From positions 244,320,622 to 244,384,621 of the forward strand of contig NC_053039.3 in the NCBI RefSeq assembly GCF_002575655.3: 64,000 bases of DNA, written 5' to 3'. The stretch's first letter is position 1. Every line of letters starts with the position of its first letter. The position numbers and the translations under genes are program-made. This document shows, in pieces, positions 46,081 through 57,110 of this stretch. Source of the DNA: Aegilops tauschii subsp. strangulata. Taxonomy: Eukaryota > Streptophyta > Magnoliopsida > Poales > Poaceae. Below the pieces are notes generated by a model. It was not told where the DNA came from, ran no database searches, and worked only from the letters and a program-made list of their open reading frames with translations.

Positions 46081-46549
46081 TACAGCGGCTGGCCATCATA
46101 GCCTATGGCGTTCGCCAGGCCATCCCTCTACTCCCACACATTGTCCGGGGGCGGCAGCTCCACCGGCCCACCCTGCACCCGAACAAGTCAACCCTCGTAC
46201 TCCCCTCCGCCCGCGTCTTCCCCCGCTCCGGTTCGTTCGGTCCGAGGTCTCAACGTCGTCCTCCGTCTTGGTGCTCTCGCCGCGCCGCCGCCGTCTGTCG
46301 TTCCCAACATGGTCAGCAAAACAAGAGGAATCGGGAGACAACTGTTCGTCGAGAGGCTGACAGTCCCGGGCCCACCAGGTCCATGGCCTAGGTTTTGTTG
46401 TTTAACATGGGCAACCCACGACATGTTTCAACATTTTTTGGATCCAGCAGGTATCAAGCGGCCTCTGGGCCTCCCAACCTAGCTTGTCTATAACATCAGC
46501 AGCCCAAGTTATGTTTGTTTTTTCAAGACGACGCACAGCTCAGTTCTAT

Positions 46550-46740
46550 TTTTCTATAAGAATGCAAAACTGAATCTATGTTTTCTATAAGAATGCAAAA
46601 CTGAATCTATGTTTTCTATAAGAATGCAAAACTGAATCTATGTTTTCTATAAGAATGCAAAACTGAATCTATGTTTTCTATAAGAATGCAAAACTGAATC
46701 TATGTTTTCTATAAGAATGCAAAATTGAATCTATATTTAT
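46550..46740. repeat. 31-bp minisatellite, six copies
   Basis: AATGCAAAA starts at 46561, 46592, 46623, 46654, 46685 and 46716. The unit is 'ttttctataagaatgcaaa' plus 'actgaatctatg' and is almost identical between copies; only the last has drifted. Confidence 0.92.
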
Positions 46741-47300
46741 ATCAGAAACAACATAAGGTTCCGTTAAACCTGTCGTTCGTCCAACCATTTTATAGACCTT
46801 CCCACTTCCTTTATTTTTCGTTTTCATTAATCCTATATCTGAATTTTTTCCCACTCTCTTTTTCGATGTAAACTGAGTTTTCTCCCAGTACTTTTCCCTA
46901 GAACCAACTCAACTGTCCCATGTCTAGCCTAAAAATAATAATACCCCACGTACTATTAACTCATCAAATTAAAATGATATTTTATTTCGTAAGTTGAAAG
47001 TTCTTACAAAATAATAATAATAATTGTTTATATATAACTTGGCAAGTTAACTCCTAGTGATTGCGTACATAAGCTTGCAAAGATTTTACTGACCAATGCA
47101 GTAATAGACGAGCAATCATGTGTTTATGTTTTTATAACATTTCTTCGTCTAACCCAACATGATATTTTTCACCCAGCCTAGCAAGTCCGCGGATTTCGAG
47201 AAAATGCAAATGGGCTTTAAATTCTACGATATATATAAACGGACTGCATAGATGCTACATCATTGTTTCACCCAGCCCACCAAATGGACTAAAAAATAAA
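46741..47300. other. AT-rich spacer, nothing recognised
   Basis: No gene, TIR or LTR was found. There is a short run of 'aataataataataatt' at about 47010-47025. Confidence 0.45.
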
Positions 47301-48769
47301 TGGACTAGCTGACATGTGGGCCAGTAGGTCGAAGCCTAAGAAGGCGTTGGATTTACATCCAACGGTCGGCATTCTTCTTCAATCTCTCCTCTTCTTCCCC
47401 CAGCGCTGCCGGGACCGCCTGCTCCAGCCTCCAGCGTCTAGCGGCATTGTTTTGTGCGCCTCAGCGAAATGCTACCCCGCCGACGGCCAGGCCATCCCTC
47501 CACTCCGCACCTCCTATTATTCTCTGCCGAGTGTAGGCCCACCCCGCACCCGAACCAGTCAAGTTTCCCACTCCTCTCCGTCTGCGACTCCACTGCTGTG
47601 TCTTCCCCATCTCCGGGTCGTTCCAGTCTGGGGCCTCACCGTCGTCCACTGCCTCGGTGCGCTCGGCGTGGCGTGGTCAACATACAAGAGTCATCGGAAG
47701 AGGACTGTACGTGGAGAGCCTGACGGCTGGGACCCACGAGGTCCATGGTCGCACGCAAGGAAAGTTCCTCCTTATTAAGCTGTTTCCTCCCCCTGACAGC
47801 TGGAACCCACCGATTGTATCTTCGCACGGAAGGAAGTGCCTCCTTGTTATGCGAAAAAATATTCCTCCCGATGACAGCTGGGACCCGGCAGATTTGGTGG
47901 CTGGCTTGTGGGCCTACTAAGCAGACGTGTACGTAGGGCTTTGTCAACTTAATCAACAAATGATTCTAGCAGCTGGACCATTGGATGTTAATCCAACAGC
48001 AATGCTCCTTCTTCAACCTCTATTCTTGCTCCTGTCTCCCGTGAGCGGCAGTGCTGCCGCGCACCCGAACCAATCAAGTTTCCCACTCCTCTCCATCTGC
48101 AACTCCACTGTCGCGTCTTCCCCATCTCTGGGTCATTCCAGTCTGGGGCCTCGCCGTCGTCCACTGACCTTGGTGCGCTCGGCACGGTGTGGTCAACATG
48201 GTCAACAACTGAGAGTCATAGGAAGATGACTGTACGTGAGAGGATGACAGTGGGGACGCACCACGCCCATGGACGCATGCATGCAACTGCATCCTTTTTA
48301 CCCTGAAAAACAATGTTTTCTCCCCCTGATTGCTGGGACCCACCAGCTACATCTTTGCACACAAGGAAGTGCGTCCATATTACGGGCAAAAAATGATTTG
48401 CCCCCTGACTACTGGGACCCACCAGCTACATCTTCGCACGCAAAGAAGTGCGTGACAGTCGGGACCCACCCGGTCGAAGCGTACGTAGCGTTGTCATTCT
48501 GGTCACGGACGTGTACGTACATACTGGTCGATCGGTCTGTCTGCAGCCTGCAGCGATGAACCGTCGCCGCGTAAGGAAGGGAACGTGTCGTAGTAGAGGC
48601 GCGCACGTAGCATGTACACGTACGTACAACGGCCAGGGTGCAAGAAAGAAAATACGGCCATGTACGTACATATGGGCGGGGTCTCAAATGCCTACTCGCG
48701 CATATATACGGCCAGGGCTCGTGTACATGGCTGGGTCGGAATGGAGAAACTGCGTCGTCGTCATGTTCA

Positions 48770-49500
48770 TGGGGAGGCAACGGAATGCATCGTGTTCATC
48801 GGGAGGCAACGGAACGCGTGCTGTTCATCGGGAGCCAACCGGCTTGGACGGAACAGCCGATGGAAACGAGGCCTGGCGTACCGCGGAACGGAGGAAACGG
48901 CCTTGTGTTCGACCGGCCATGGTGGAAACGGGATCTTGTTCATCGGGAGGGGTCTGGCGTACCGCAAAACGGAGGAAACGGACCTCCTATGGTCGAAACG
49001 GGGTCCTGTTGATCGGGAGGGGTGTGGCGTACCGCAAAACGAAGGAAACGGACTTGTGTTGGAGCGCTACGGTCGAAACGGGGGTCCTGTTCATCGAGAG
49101 GGGTGTGGCGTACCGCAAAAGGACTCCACGGGATATTGTTCATCTCCACCGTCGACCTCCTCCAGCCTCCACGGGCTCCTGTTCATCCACCGTCGACCTC
49201 CTCCAGCCTCCACCTGTGACTGTTCATCCACGGGCTCCTGTTCATCCAGCCTCCGCCGCGCGATCCTCCACCGGCTACTGTTCAACCAGCCCTCTCCACG
49301 GGGTCCTGTTCATCCACCCCTCCACCGGCTCGATCGATCGGGGTACTTTTCACCCAGCGGCAATGGCCTCTACTACCACGGGGTCCTGTTCATCCAACCC
49401 CCCACCGGGAACTATTCATCCAAACCCCCACAACACTCACTGTTCATCCAGAGGCAGCATCGATCGGCTTCAGTTAGCAGTAGTAGCGAAGGAATCACTC
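48770..49500. repeat. GC-rich subterminal repeats at the CACTA right end
   Basis: Units around 'gttcatcgggagg', 'ggcgtaccgcaaaacg(g/a)agg', 'aaacggac' and 'ggtcgaaacgggg' repeat about every 60-90 bp to 49130. They are followed by 'cctgttcatccacc' and 'cgacctcctccagcctccac' repeats. The 304- and 354-codon frames across this region come from the repeats and change content between frames. Confidence 0.75.
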
Positions 49501-49958
49501 GGGTTCAGTTAACAGCAAGGGATTGATCGATTGCTCGGGTTCAGTAACGCGTAGCCGGCAGTGCAATTGCTCTAGTTTAGTTAGAGCCCAACGCCTCGCT
49601 CGGGTTCAGTTAGAGCCCAACGCCTCGCACACACGCGCGTACGTACGAGACAAACGCGCATCGCTCGGCCCCCGACCACCCACCGTAACCGGGAACTCCC
49701 CGATATTTTCCTCGCCCTCGCTTCTACCATTGTTTTTTCGTCATGGATGGCCCAAAGAATGTCATGCAACTACGTCTAAGGCCCGCCCAGGATGAAAAAC
49801 CCATTTCTGTCATGATTTTTTGTCATAGAAGTAGGACCCCACCACATCTATGATGATACCGGGTTTTCTCACAATTATCGTCATAGAAGTGTCGTAAGTA
49901 TGACAGGAAAAAATTTAGTTCGGCCCAAAATGTCACGGATGTGTCTTTTTTTGTAGTG
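49500..49958 (+). repeat. CACTA right terminal region
   Basis: A 'ctcgggttcagttagagcccaacgcctcgc' type unit is repeated at about 49565 and 49600. From 49800 'gtcatagaagt' repeats lead to the terminal GTGTCTTTTTTTGTAGTG, the inverted copy of the left end. Confidence 0.7.
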
Positions 49959-49961
49959 AAT
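49959..49961 (+). repeat. Target site duplication AAT, right copy (CACTA)
   Basis: AAT directly follows GTAGTG and matches 24825-24827. Confidence 0.9.
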
Positions 49962-50057
49962 ACCGCCGAATCAAAGTATGACATGCTGGTAAGCAGTATG
50001 ACTATTATCGCCCACAACTCTTTGTGTTCTACTCGTGCATATAACATCTACGCATAG

Positions 50058-50075
50058 ACCTGGCTTGGATGCCAC
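50058..50075 (-). other. Primer binding site of Copia element E
   Basis: On the - strand GTGGCATCCAAGCCAGG directly abuts the 5' LTR end at 50076, the usual position for a tRNA primer site. The TGGCATC start is shared with other Angela-type elements. Confidence 0.7.
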
Positions 50076-51766
50076 TGTTGGGAAACGTAGTATTTCAAAA
50101 AAAATCTCACGATCACGCAAGATCTATCTAGGAGAAGCATAGCAACGAGCGGGGAGAGTGTGTCCACGTACCCTCGTAGACCGAAAGCGGGAGCGTTAAG
50201 TAACGCGGTTGATGTAGTCGAACGTCTTCGTGATCCGACCGATCAAGTACCGAACGCACGGCACCACCGCGATCTGCACACGTTCAGCTCGGTGACGTCC
50301 CTCGAACTCTAGATCCAGCTGAGGCCGAGGAAGGAGTTTCATCAGCACGACGGCGTGGTGACGGTGATGATGAAGTTACCGGCGCAGGGCTTCACCTAAG
50401 CACTACGACGATGTGACCGAGGTGTAAAACTGTGGAGGGGGGCACCGCACATGGCTAAAGATCAACTTGTGTGTCTATGGGGTGCCCCCCTCCCCCGTAT
50501 ATAAAGGAGGGGAGGAGGAGGAGGGCCGGCCACAAGGGGCGCGCCCAAGGGCGGGATTCCTACTCCTAGTAGGAGTAGGTTCCCCCTTTCCTAGTCCAAG
50601 TATGAGAAGAAGGAAGGAGAGGAAGAAGAGAAGGAAAGGGGGGCCAGCCCCCTAGCCCTTGTCCAGTTCGGTTTGGGCTAGGGGGGGAGCACGCGCCACA
50701 CCTTGGCCTGCCTCCTCTCTTCCACCACTAGGCCCATGAGGCCCAATAACTTCCAGGGGGAGGGGGGTTCCGATAACCCCCGATACTCCGAAACTTATCC
50801 GAAACGACCCGAACCATTCCGGTGTCCAAATGTAGCCTTCCAATATATGAATCTTTATGTCGACCATTTCGAGACTCCTCATCATGTGCGTGATCTCATC
50901 CGGGACTCCGAACAACCTTCGGTACATCAAATCACATAAACTGATAATACCAATCGTCATCGAACGTTAAGCGTGTGGACCCTACGGGTTCGAGAACTAT
51001 GTAGACATGACCGAGACACATCTCCGGTCAATAACCAATATCGGAACCTGGATGCTCATATTGGTTCCTACATATTCTACGAAGATCTTTATCGGTCAAA
51101 CCGCATAACAACATACGTTGTTCCCTTTGTCATCGGTATGTTACTTGCCCGAGATTCGATCGTCGGTATCACCATACCTAGTTCAATCTCGTTACCGGCA
51201 AGTCTCTTTACTCGTTCTGTAATGCATCATCCCGCAACTAACTCATTAGTCGCATTGCTTGCAAGGCTTATTGTGATGTGCATTACCGAGAGGGCCCAGA
51301 GATACCTCTCTGACAATCAGAGTGCCAAATCCTAATCTCGATCTATGCCAACTCAACAAACACCATTGGAGACACCTGTAGAGCATCTTTATAATCACCC
51401 AGTTATGTTGTGATGTTTGATAGTTCACTAAGTGTTCCTCTGGTATTCGGGAGTTGCATAATCTCATAGTCAGAGGAACATGTATAAGTCATGATGAAAG
51501 CAATAGCAACAAACTAAACGATCATAGTGCTAAGCTAACGGATGGGTCTTGTCCATCACATCATTCTCATGTCTATGGCTAGTAAAAATAACCATCTTTG
51601 ATAAACAAGCTAGTCAAGTAGAGGCATACTAGGGACACTCTGTTTGTCTATGTATTCACACATGTACTAAGTTTCCGGTTAATATAATTCTAGCATGAAT
51701 AATTATCATGATATAAGGAAACGTAAATAACAACTTTATTATTGCCTCTAGGGCACATTTCCTTCA
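50076..51766 (-). repeat. 5' LTR of Copia element E
   Basis: 1,691 bp, ending TTTCCCAACA at 50076 and starting TGAAGGAAATGTGCCC at 51766 (- strand). It matches 17994-19693 except for small indels: it lacks 'ctaaggatgtgatcccgttc' near 51570 and keeps a segment at about 50218-50268 lost from the other LTR. Confidence 0.9.
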
Positions 51767-53605
51767 ATATTCATAATATTGATGCCAAAAGATGCAAAGT
51801 TGATAATGATAGTGCAACATACTTGTGGCATTGCCGTTTAGGTCATATTGGTGTAAAGCGCATGAAGAAACTCCATGCGGATGGACTTTTGGAATCACTT
51901 GATTATGAATCATTTGATACTTGCGAACCATGCCTCATGGCCTGGGTAAGATGACTAAAACTCCGTTCTCCGAAGCAATGGAGCAAGCTAATGACTTATT
52001 GGGAAAAATACATACTGATGTATGCGGTCATTGAGTGTTGAGGCACGCAGCGGGTATCGTTATTTTCTAACCTTCACAGATGATTTCAGTAGGTATGGGT
52101 ATATCTACTTGATGAAACACAAGTCTGAAACATTTTAAAAGTTCAAAGAATTTCAGAGTGAAGTGGAGAATCATCGTAACAAGAAAATAAAGTTTCTACG
52201 ATCTGATCGCGGAGGCGAATATTTGAGTTACGAGTTTGGCCTTCATTTAAAACAATGTGGAATTGTTTCACAACACACGCCACCTGGAACACCACAACTT
52301 AATGGTGTGTCTAAACGTCGTAACCGTACTTTATTAGATATGGTGCGTTCTATGATGTCTCTTACCGATTTGCCTTTATCGTTTTGGGGTTATGCATTAG
52401 AGACAGCCGCATTCACGTTAAATAGGGCACCATCTTAATCCATTGATACGACCCGTATGAACTATGGTTTGGCAAGAAACCTAAGTTGTCATTTCTTAAA
52501 GTTTGGGGATGCGACGCTTATGTCAAAATGCTACAACCTGATAAGCTCAAACCCAAATCGGAGAAGTGAGTCTTCATAGGATACCCTACAGAAACTATTG
52601 GGTACACCTTCTACCACATATCCGAAGGCAAGATCTCTGTTGCTAAGAATGGGTCATTTCTAGAGATGGAGTTTTTCTCGAAAGAAGTGAGTGGGAGGAA
52701 AGTAGAACTCGATGAGGTAGTTATACCTTCTCTTGAATTGGAAAGTAGTACATCAGAGAAAACAGTTCACGTGATGCCTACACCAACTAGAGAGGAAGCT
52801 AATGATGATGATCATGAAACTTCAGATCAAGTTACTACTAAGCCTCGTAGGTCGACCAGAACACGTACCGCACTAGAGTGGTACGATAATCCTGTCCAGG
52901 AAGTCATGTTTTTAGACAACGGCGAATCTACAAACTATGAAGAAGCTATGATCAGCCCAGATTCCGACAAATGGCTTGAGGCCATGAAATCTGAGATAGG
53001 ATCCATGTATGAGAACAAAGTACAGACTTTGGTGGACTTGCCTGATGGACGACAAGCCATTGAGAATAAATGGATCTTCAAGACGAAGACGGATGCTGAT
53101 GGTAATATCACTGTCTACAAAGCTCGACTTGTCGCAAAAGGTTTTCAACAAGTTCAAGGGGTTGACTATGATGAGACTTTCTCACCCATAGCGATGCTTA
53201 AGTCTGTCCGAATCATGTTAGCAATTGCCGCATTTTATGATTATGAAATCCGGCAAATGGACGTCAAATCTGCATTCCTTAACGGATTTCTTAAAGAAGA
53301 GTTGCATATGATGCAACCAGAAGGTTTTGTCGATCCTAAAGGTGCTAGCAAAGTGTGCAAGATCCAGCGATCTATTTAGGCTTTGATGATGTGATCAAAG
53401 CATATGGTTTTATACAGACTTACGGAGAAGCCTGTATTTACAAGAAAGTGAGTGGAAGCTCTGTAGCATTTCTGGTGTTATATGTGGATGACATATTAAT
53501 GATTGGAAATGATATAGAATTTCTGGATAGCATAAAAGGATACTTGAATAAGAATTTTTTAATGAAAGACCTCGGTGAAGCTGCTTATATATTGGGCATC
53601 AAGAT
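51767..53605 (+). pseudogene. Copia element D, pol remnant in opposite orientation to E
   Basis: Only the middle of pol remains: the GAG-pre-integrase block (YLWHCRLGHIGVKRMKKLHA), an integrase core with SDRGGEYLSYEF and NGVSKRRNRTLLDMV, and RT from WLEAMKSEIGSMYEN to MMQPEGFVDPKGASKV. There is then a deletion, and the RT catalytic block LYVDDILMIGND to YILGIKIY. Frameshifts occur near 51941 and 52030, with in-frame stops at about 52136, 52437 and 52567. The sequence is the same family as E. The left edge abuts E's LTR exactly and the right edge is cut by element F at 53606. Gag, protease, RNase H and both complete LTRs are missing. Confidence 0.88.
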
Positions 53606-55017
53606 TTATAACCCACAAGTATAGGGATCGCAACAGTTTTCGAGGGTAGAGTATTCAACCCAAATTTATTGATTCGACACAAGGGGAGCCAAAGAATATT
53701 TGAAGGTATTAGCAGCTGAGTTGTCAATTCAACCACACCTGGAGATTAATTATCTGCAGCAAAGTGATCAGTAGCAAAGTAGTTTGATAGTTTTGATAAT
53801 AGTGACAGCAGCAATGGTAATAGTAACAGCGATAGCAGTAATTTGTAGCAAGTGTAACAGTGATGATAGCAATAGTAATGCAGCAAGATCAATATAAATA
53901 AATTCGTAGGCATTGGATCGGTGACTTGTTGGATGATATTCATCATGTGACAGTTATAACCTAGGGCGATACGGCACTAGCTCCAGTTCATCGATATAAT
54001 GTAGGCATGTATTCCGTAAATAGTCATACGTGCTTTATTAAAAGAACTTGCATGACATCTTTTGTCCTACCCTCCCGTGGCAGCGGGGTCCATATTGGAA
54101 ACTAAGGGATATTAAGGCCTCCTTTTAATAGAGAACCGGAACAAAGCATTAACACATAGTGAATACATGAACTCCTCAAACTACGGTCATCACCGGGAGT
54201 GGGCCCGGTTGTTGTCACTCCGGGGTTGCCGGATCATAACACGTAGTAGGTGACTATAACTTGCAAGATCGGATCTAAAACATGGATATAATGATGAATT
54301 CATAAACGGTTCAGATCCGAGTTCATGGCACTTGGGCCCAAAGTGACAAGCATTAAGCATAGCAAAGTCATAGCAACATCAATCTAAGAACATAGTGGAT
54401 ACTAGGGATCAGGCCCTAACAAAACTAACTCGATTACATGATGAATCTCATCCAACTCCTCACCGACCAGCGAGCCTACGAAGGAATTACTCACTCCCGG
54501 TGGGGAGCATCATGGAATTGGCGATGGAGATTGGTTGGTGATGACGAAGAACGAAGATCCCCCTCTCCGGAGCCCCAAACGGACTCCAGATCTGCCCTCC
54601 CGAGGAAGAACAGGGTTTGGGGGCGGCTCCGTCTCGTGGATCGCGATAATTCTTTCTCCCTGATTTTTTCTGGAATAATGTGAATTTATAGTATCAGGGG
54701 GGTCGTCAGTGGGGCCACCAGGTGGGTACAACCCACCTGGGCGCGCTAGGAGAGGGGCCGCGCCCTGGTGGGTTGTGCCCAACCAGGGGCCCCTCTCTGG
54801 TGGGTCTTGGCTCCAGAAATTCTTATTATTGGTATAAAAAATCCTTGCAAAGTTTTGTTCCATTCCGAGAACTTTTATTTCTGCACAAAAACAACACCAT
54901 GGTAGTTCTGCTGAAAACAGCGTCAGTCTGGGGTTAGTTTCATTCAAATCATGCAAATTAGAGTCCGAAACAAGAGGAAAAGCATGAGAAAAAAGTAGAT
55001 ACGTTGGAGACGTATCA
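53606..55017 (-). repeat. 3' LTR of element F
   Basis: 1,412 bp, from TGATACGTCTCCAACG (55017, - strand) to the end TTATAA-type terminus at 53606, where the expected TGATAACCC reads TTATAACCC on +, one base changed. It matches 61724-62567 almost base for base where the two overlap. Confidence 0.85.
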
Positions 55018-55031
55018 ACTCCCCCAAGCTT

Positions 55032-57110
55032 AAACCTTTGCTTGTCATCAAGCAATTCAGTTGATAAACTGAAAGTGAGAAAGAAAAACTTTTACGAACT
55101 CTTTTGCTCTTGTTTGCATAAATAAGCTTAAACATCACCCGGGTTTTCAGCCGGCATTATAACTAACCATGTCAACAATAACATTTAAAGATTATATTAA
55201 CTCATATCAATGACATAATCAGCTAGCGAGCAATAATAAGATATCTCAAACAGCAACACGTTGTCAAACCAACCATAATATAATATGACAATAGTGGTAT
55301 CTCGCTAGCTCTTTCTGAGACCGCAAAACATAAATGCAGAGCACTTCCAAAGTTCAAGCAGCGACTAAACATTGTAATTCATGGTAGAAAAGATCCAGTC
55401 ATGATGCACCCAACATTAGCTATACACAATGCATAAATCATGATAGCTGTGCTCTACTCAGTTTCTGGCGCTTGTTTTTAGAAGGTGATGACACAACATA
55501 AAAGTAAATAGAAAGTCCCTTCGTAGAGGGAAGCAGGGATTTGTAGAGGTGCCAGAGCTCAATTTTTAAAACAGGGATAAATAATATTTTGAGACATGCC
55601 CCCTTCTCATTCACTTCACGACCATCAATTATCAACATCTTCCCTGCTAAGCACACTAGTGGCGGTTCCCAAGCGGAAAGTAAAGGTTTTGACTCCATTG
55701 GGAGTTTTTGTTTGATTATTCAAGAGATGAACTCTTTTTCATGTTTGCAGTTTGGGACTGGGCATCCCTATTACCGCCCATTTCCTCGTGCGATGGCGAG
55801 TCAATAAACACTCGACCTGAGGATAATCCGCTTAGCACGGAAGATATCGACCACCTCCTGTCGTTCCATGAATGATCCAGGCACACAAAACGGATATTTT
55901 TTTGAAGTTTTTAGAGGTGGCACATGCAAATTTACTTAGGACGGCAAGGTAGTACCGTATATAGGTAGGTATGGTGGACTATCTAGAATAACTTTGAGTT
56001 CAGGGTTTTGATATACAAGCAGAGTTCCCACTTAGTACAGGTGAAGGCTAGCAATTAAGATTGGGAAGCGGCCAGCTAGAGAGCAACAACGATCATGACC
56101 AGGCATTATGCATAAGTAACTTTCGGCACTAGCATGAGTAGGATATGAACACCATGAGCATGAATATTATAGAGGCTATGTTGGTTTTGATTCAACTACA
56201 TGCATGAACATGTACCAAGTCAAGCCACTTGAACATTCAGAGGAGGATAGCATATCATCATACTACATCACAATCATCTTAACGCTATGTTGATATCCAA
56301 GATAAATCATTATCAACTCCCAGCTACTTATGCATGGCATGAGAAACTATAATCTCTAATTGTCATTGCAAACATGTTTAATCATAATGGGCTGAAGCAT
56401 GGATACTTGGTTAAACATATTTACACGGACAGAACAAGTCGAGTTCATACAAGTCTCTCTTTGCCATGGCCAGCTCATCGAATATCGTCATTATTGCCTT
56501 TCACTTGCATGACCGAATGATAAAAAATAGTGCAAGAGTGCCATGGACTAAGCTGGAATCTGCAAAACATTTTATTCAACAGGAGAAGACAAGTTAAAAA
56601 TGGGCTCTTTATTAGTTCAATAGTTATCCATATGAGAGCCACTCAACATTTTCATCGTGGTCTTCTCCTTGGTACAACTCGAATAAAAAGAAAAGAAATT
56701 CAGAGAAACACAATGAAATATTTTTGGAGTTTTTTGGTTTTCTTCAACAAGCAAATAAAAAGCAAAAACAAGAAAAACTATTTACACAGGAAAGCTCCCA
56801 ACAAGCGAAAGAAGAACAAGGAAATCTTTTTGGATTTTCTTTTTAATACTACTACTAAGCATGCATAGAAAGTAAATTACTACAACTAATTTCTTTGGTT
56901 TTTCTAAAGTATTTCAAACACACAAGAAGAAAGCAAGAAAATAAATCTAAGCATGGATGATACAATGAAAAAGTGTGAGCACCGACAAACAGAATGATAT
57001 GTGAACATGAATATAATGTCGGTGAGAAACACGTACTTCCCCAAGCTTAGGCTTTTGGCCTAAGTTGGTAATCGATCAGTAGCCTGGAGGGTAGTAGTCA
57101 GCGTGGTAGC
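55032..57110. other. Non-coding 3' interior of element F
   Basis: About 2.1 kb between the unknown ORF and the polypurine tract. No frame has domain support. AT-rich, with many short A runs. Confidence 0.6.

Larger units (their letters stand above)
46085..48500. repeat. Dispersed block repeats near the CACTA right end, at least three copies
   Basis: Related blocks lie at about 46085-46400, 47330-47760 and 47955-48290. Shared strings include 'ggccatccct(c)ccac', 'acccgaaccaatcaagtttc', 'cttccccatctc', 'gtctggggcctc(a/g)ccgtcgtc', 'tgcgctcgg' and 'gagagg(c/a)tgacagt'. After them a shorter unit recurs at about 47795, 47870, 48330 and 48405: 'ctgggacccaccagctacat' with 'cttcgcac..aaggaagtgcg'. 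Frames of 60-160 codons across these blocks are not conserved. Confidence 0.7.
24828..49958. mobile_element. 25.1-kb CACTA DNA transposon carrying gene segments
   Basis: The ends are CACTACAAAAAAGACACTTG on the left and, reversed, CACTACAAAAAAAGACACAT on the right, with a perfect AAT duplication. Both termini are followed inward by repeats of the 'catgacgat / tcatagaagtg' type. The two halves of one Copia leader flank it, so its 25,131 bp arrived as an insertion or nested into one. Inside are a broken CACTA gene (26355-30281), a 496-bp tandem array, four gene-derived segments, a SINE, MITEs and minisatellites. No TNP2-type transposase frame was seen, so mobility would depend on another element. 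Non-autonomous gene-carrying CACTA elements are known in grasses; this is a large example. Confidence 0.9.
17994..51766 (-). mobile_element. Copia element E (Angela/WIS-like), split by a CACTA transposon
   Basis: This - strand element has LTRs at 17994-19693 (3') and 50076-51766 (5'), a primer site next to the 5' LTR, a leader of about 1.2 kb split by the CACTA at 24828-49958, and one gag-pol frame at 23707-19727. Without the CACTA and its duplicated AAT it is about 8.64 kb, the expected size for Angela/WIS. The flanks are GAGGC on the left and ATATT on the right, so there is no TSD although both LTR termini are exact. Domain order protease, integrase, RT, RNase H is the Copia order. Confidence 0.9.

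Noticed and set aside
46550..46740. CRISPR-like direct repeats
   Set aside because: The 31-bp units are contiguous with no spacers, and the DNA is clearly plant. It is a minisatellite.
48448..49526. Overlapping + strand frames of 354 and 304 codons
   Set aside because: They run across GC-rich subterminal repeats, change content between frames, and show no domain. The length is explained by repeats and low stop-codon density.
24828..49958. Autonomous CACTA with its own transposase
   Set aside because: I looked for a long TNP2-type frame on both strands and found none. The only CACTA-type coding signal is the broken multi-exon gene.
49823..50047. 74-codon - strand frame at the CACTA/Copia boundary
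   Set aside because: It crosses the transposon end and the target duplication, so it cannot be an ancestral gene.
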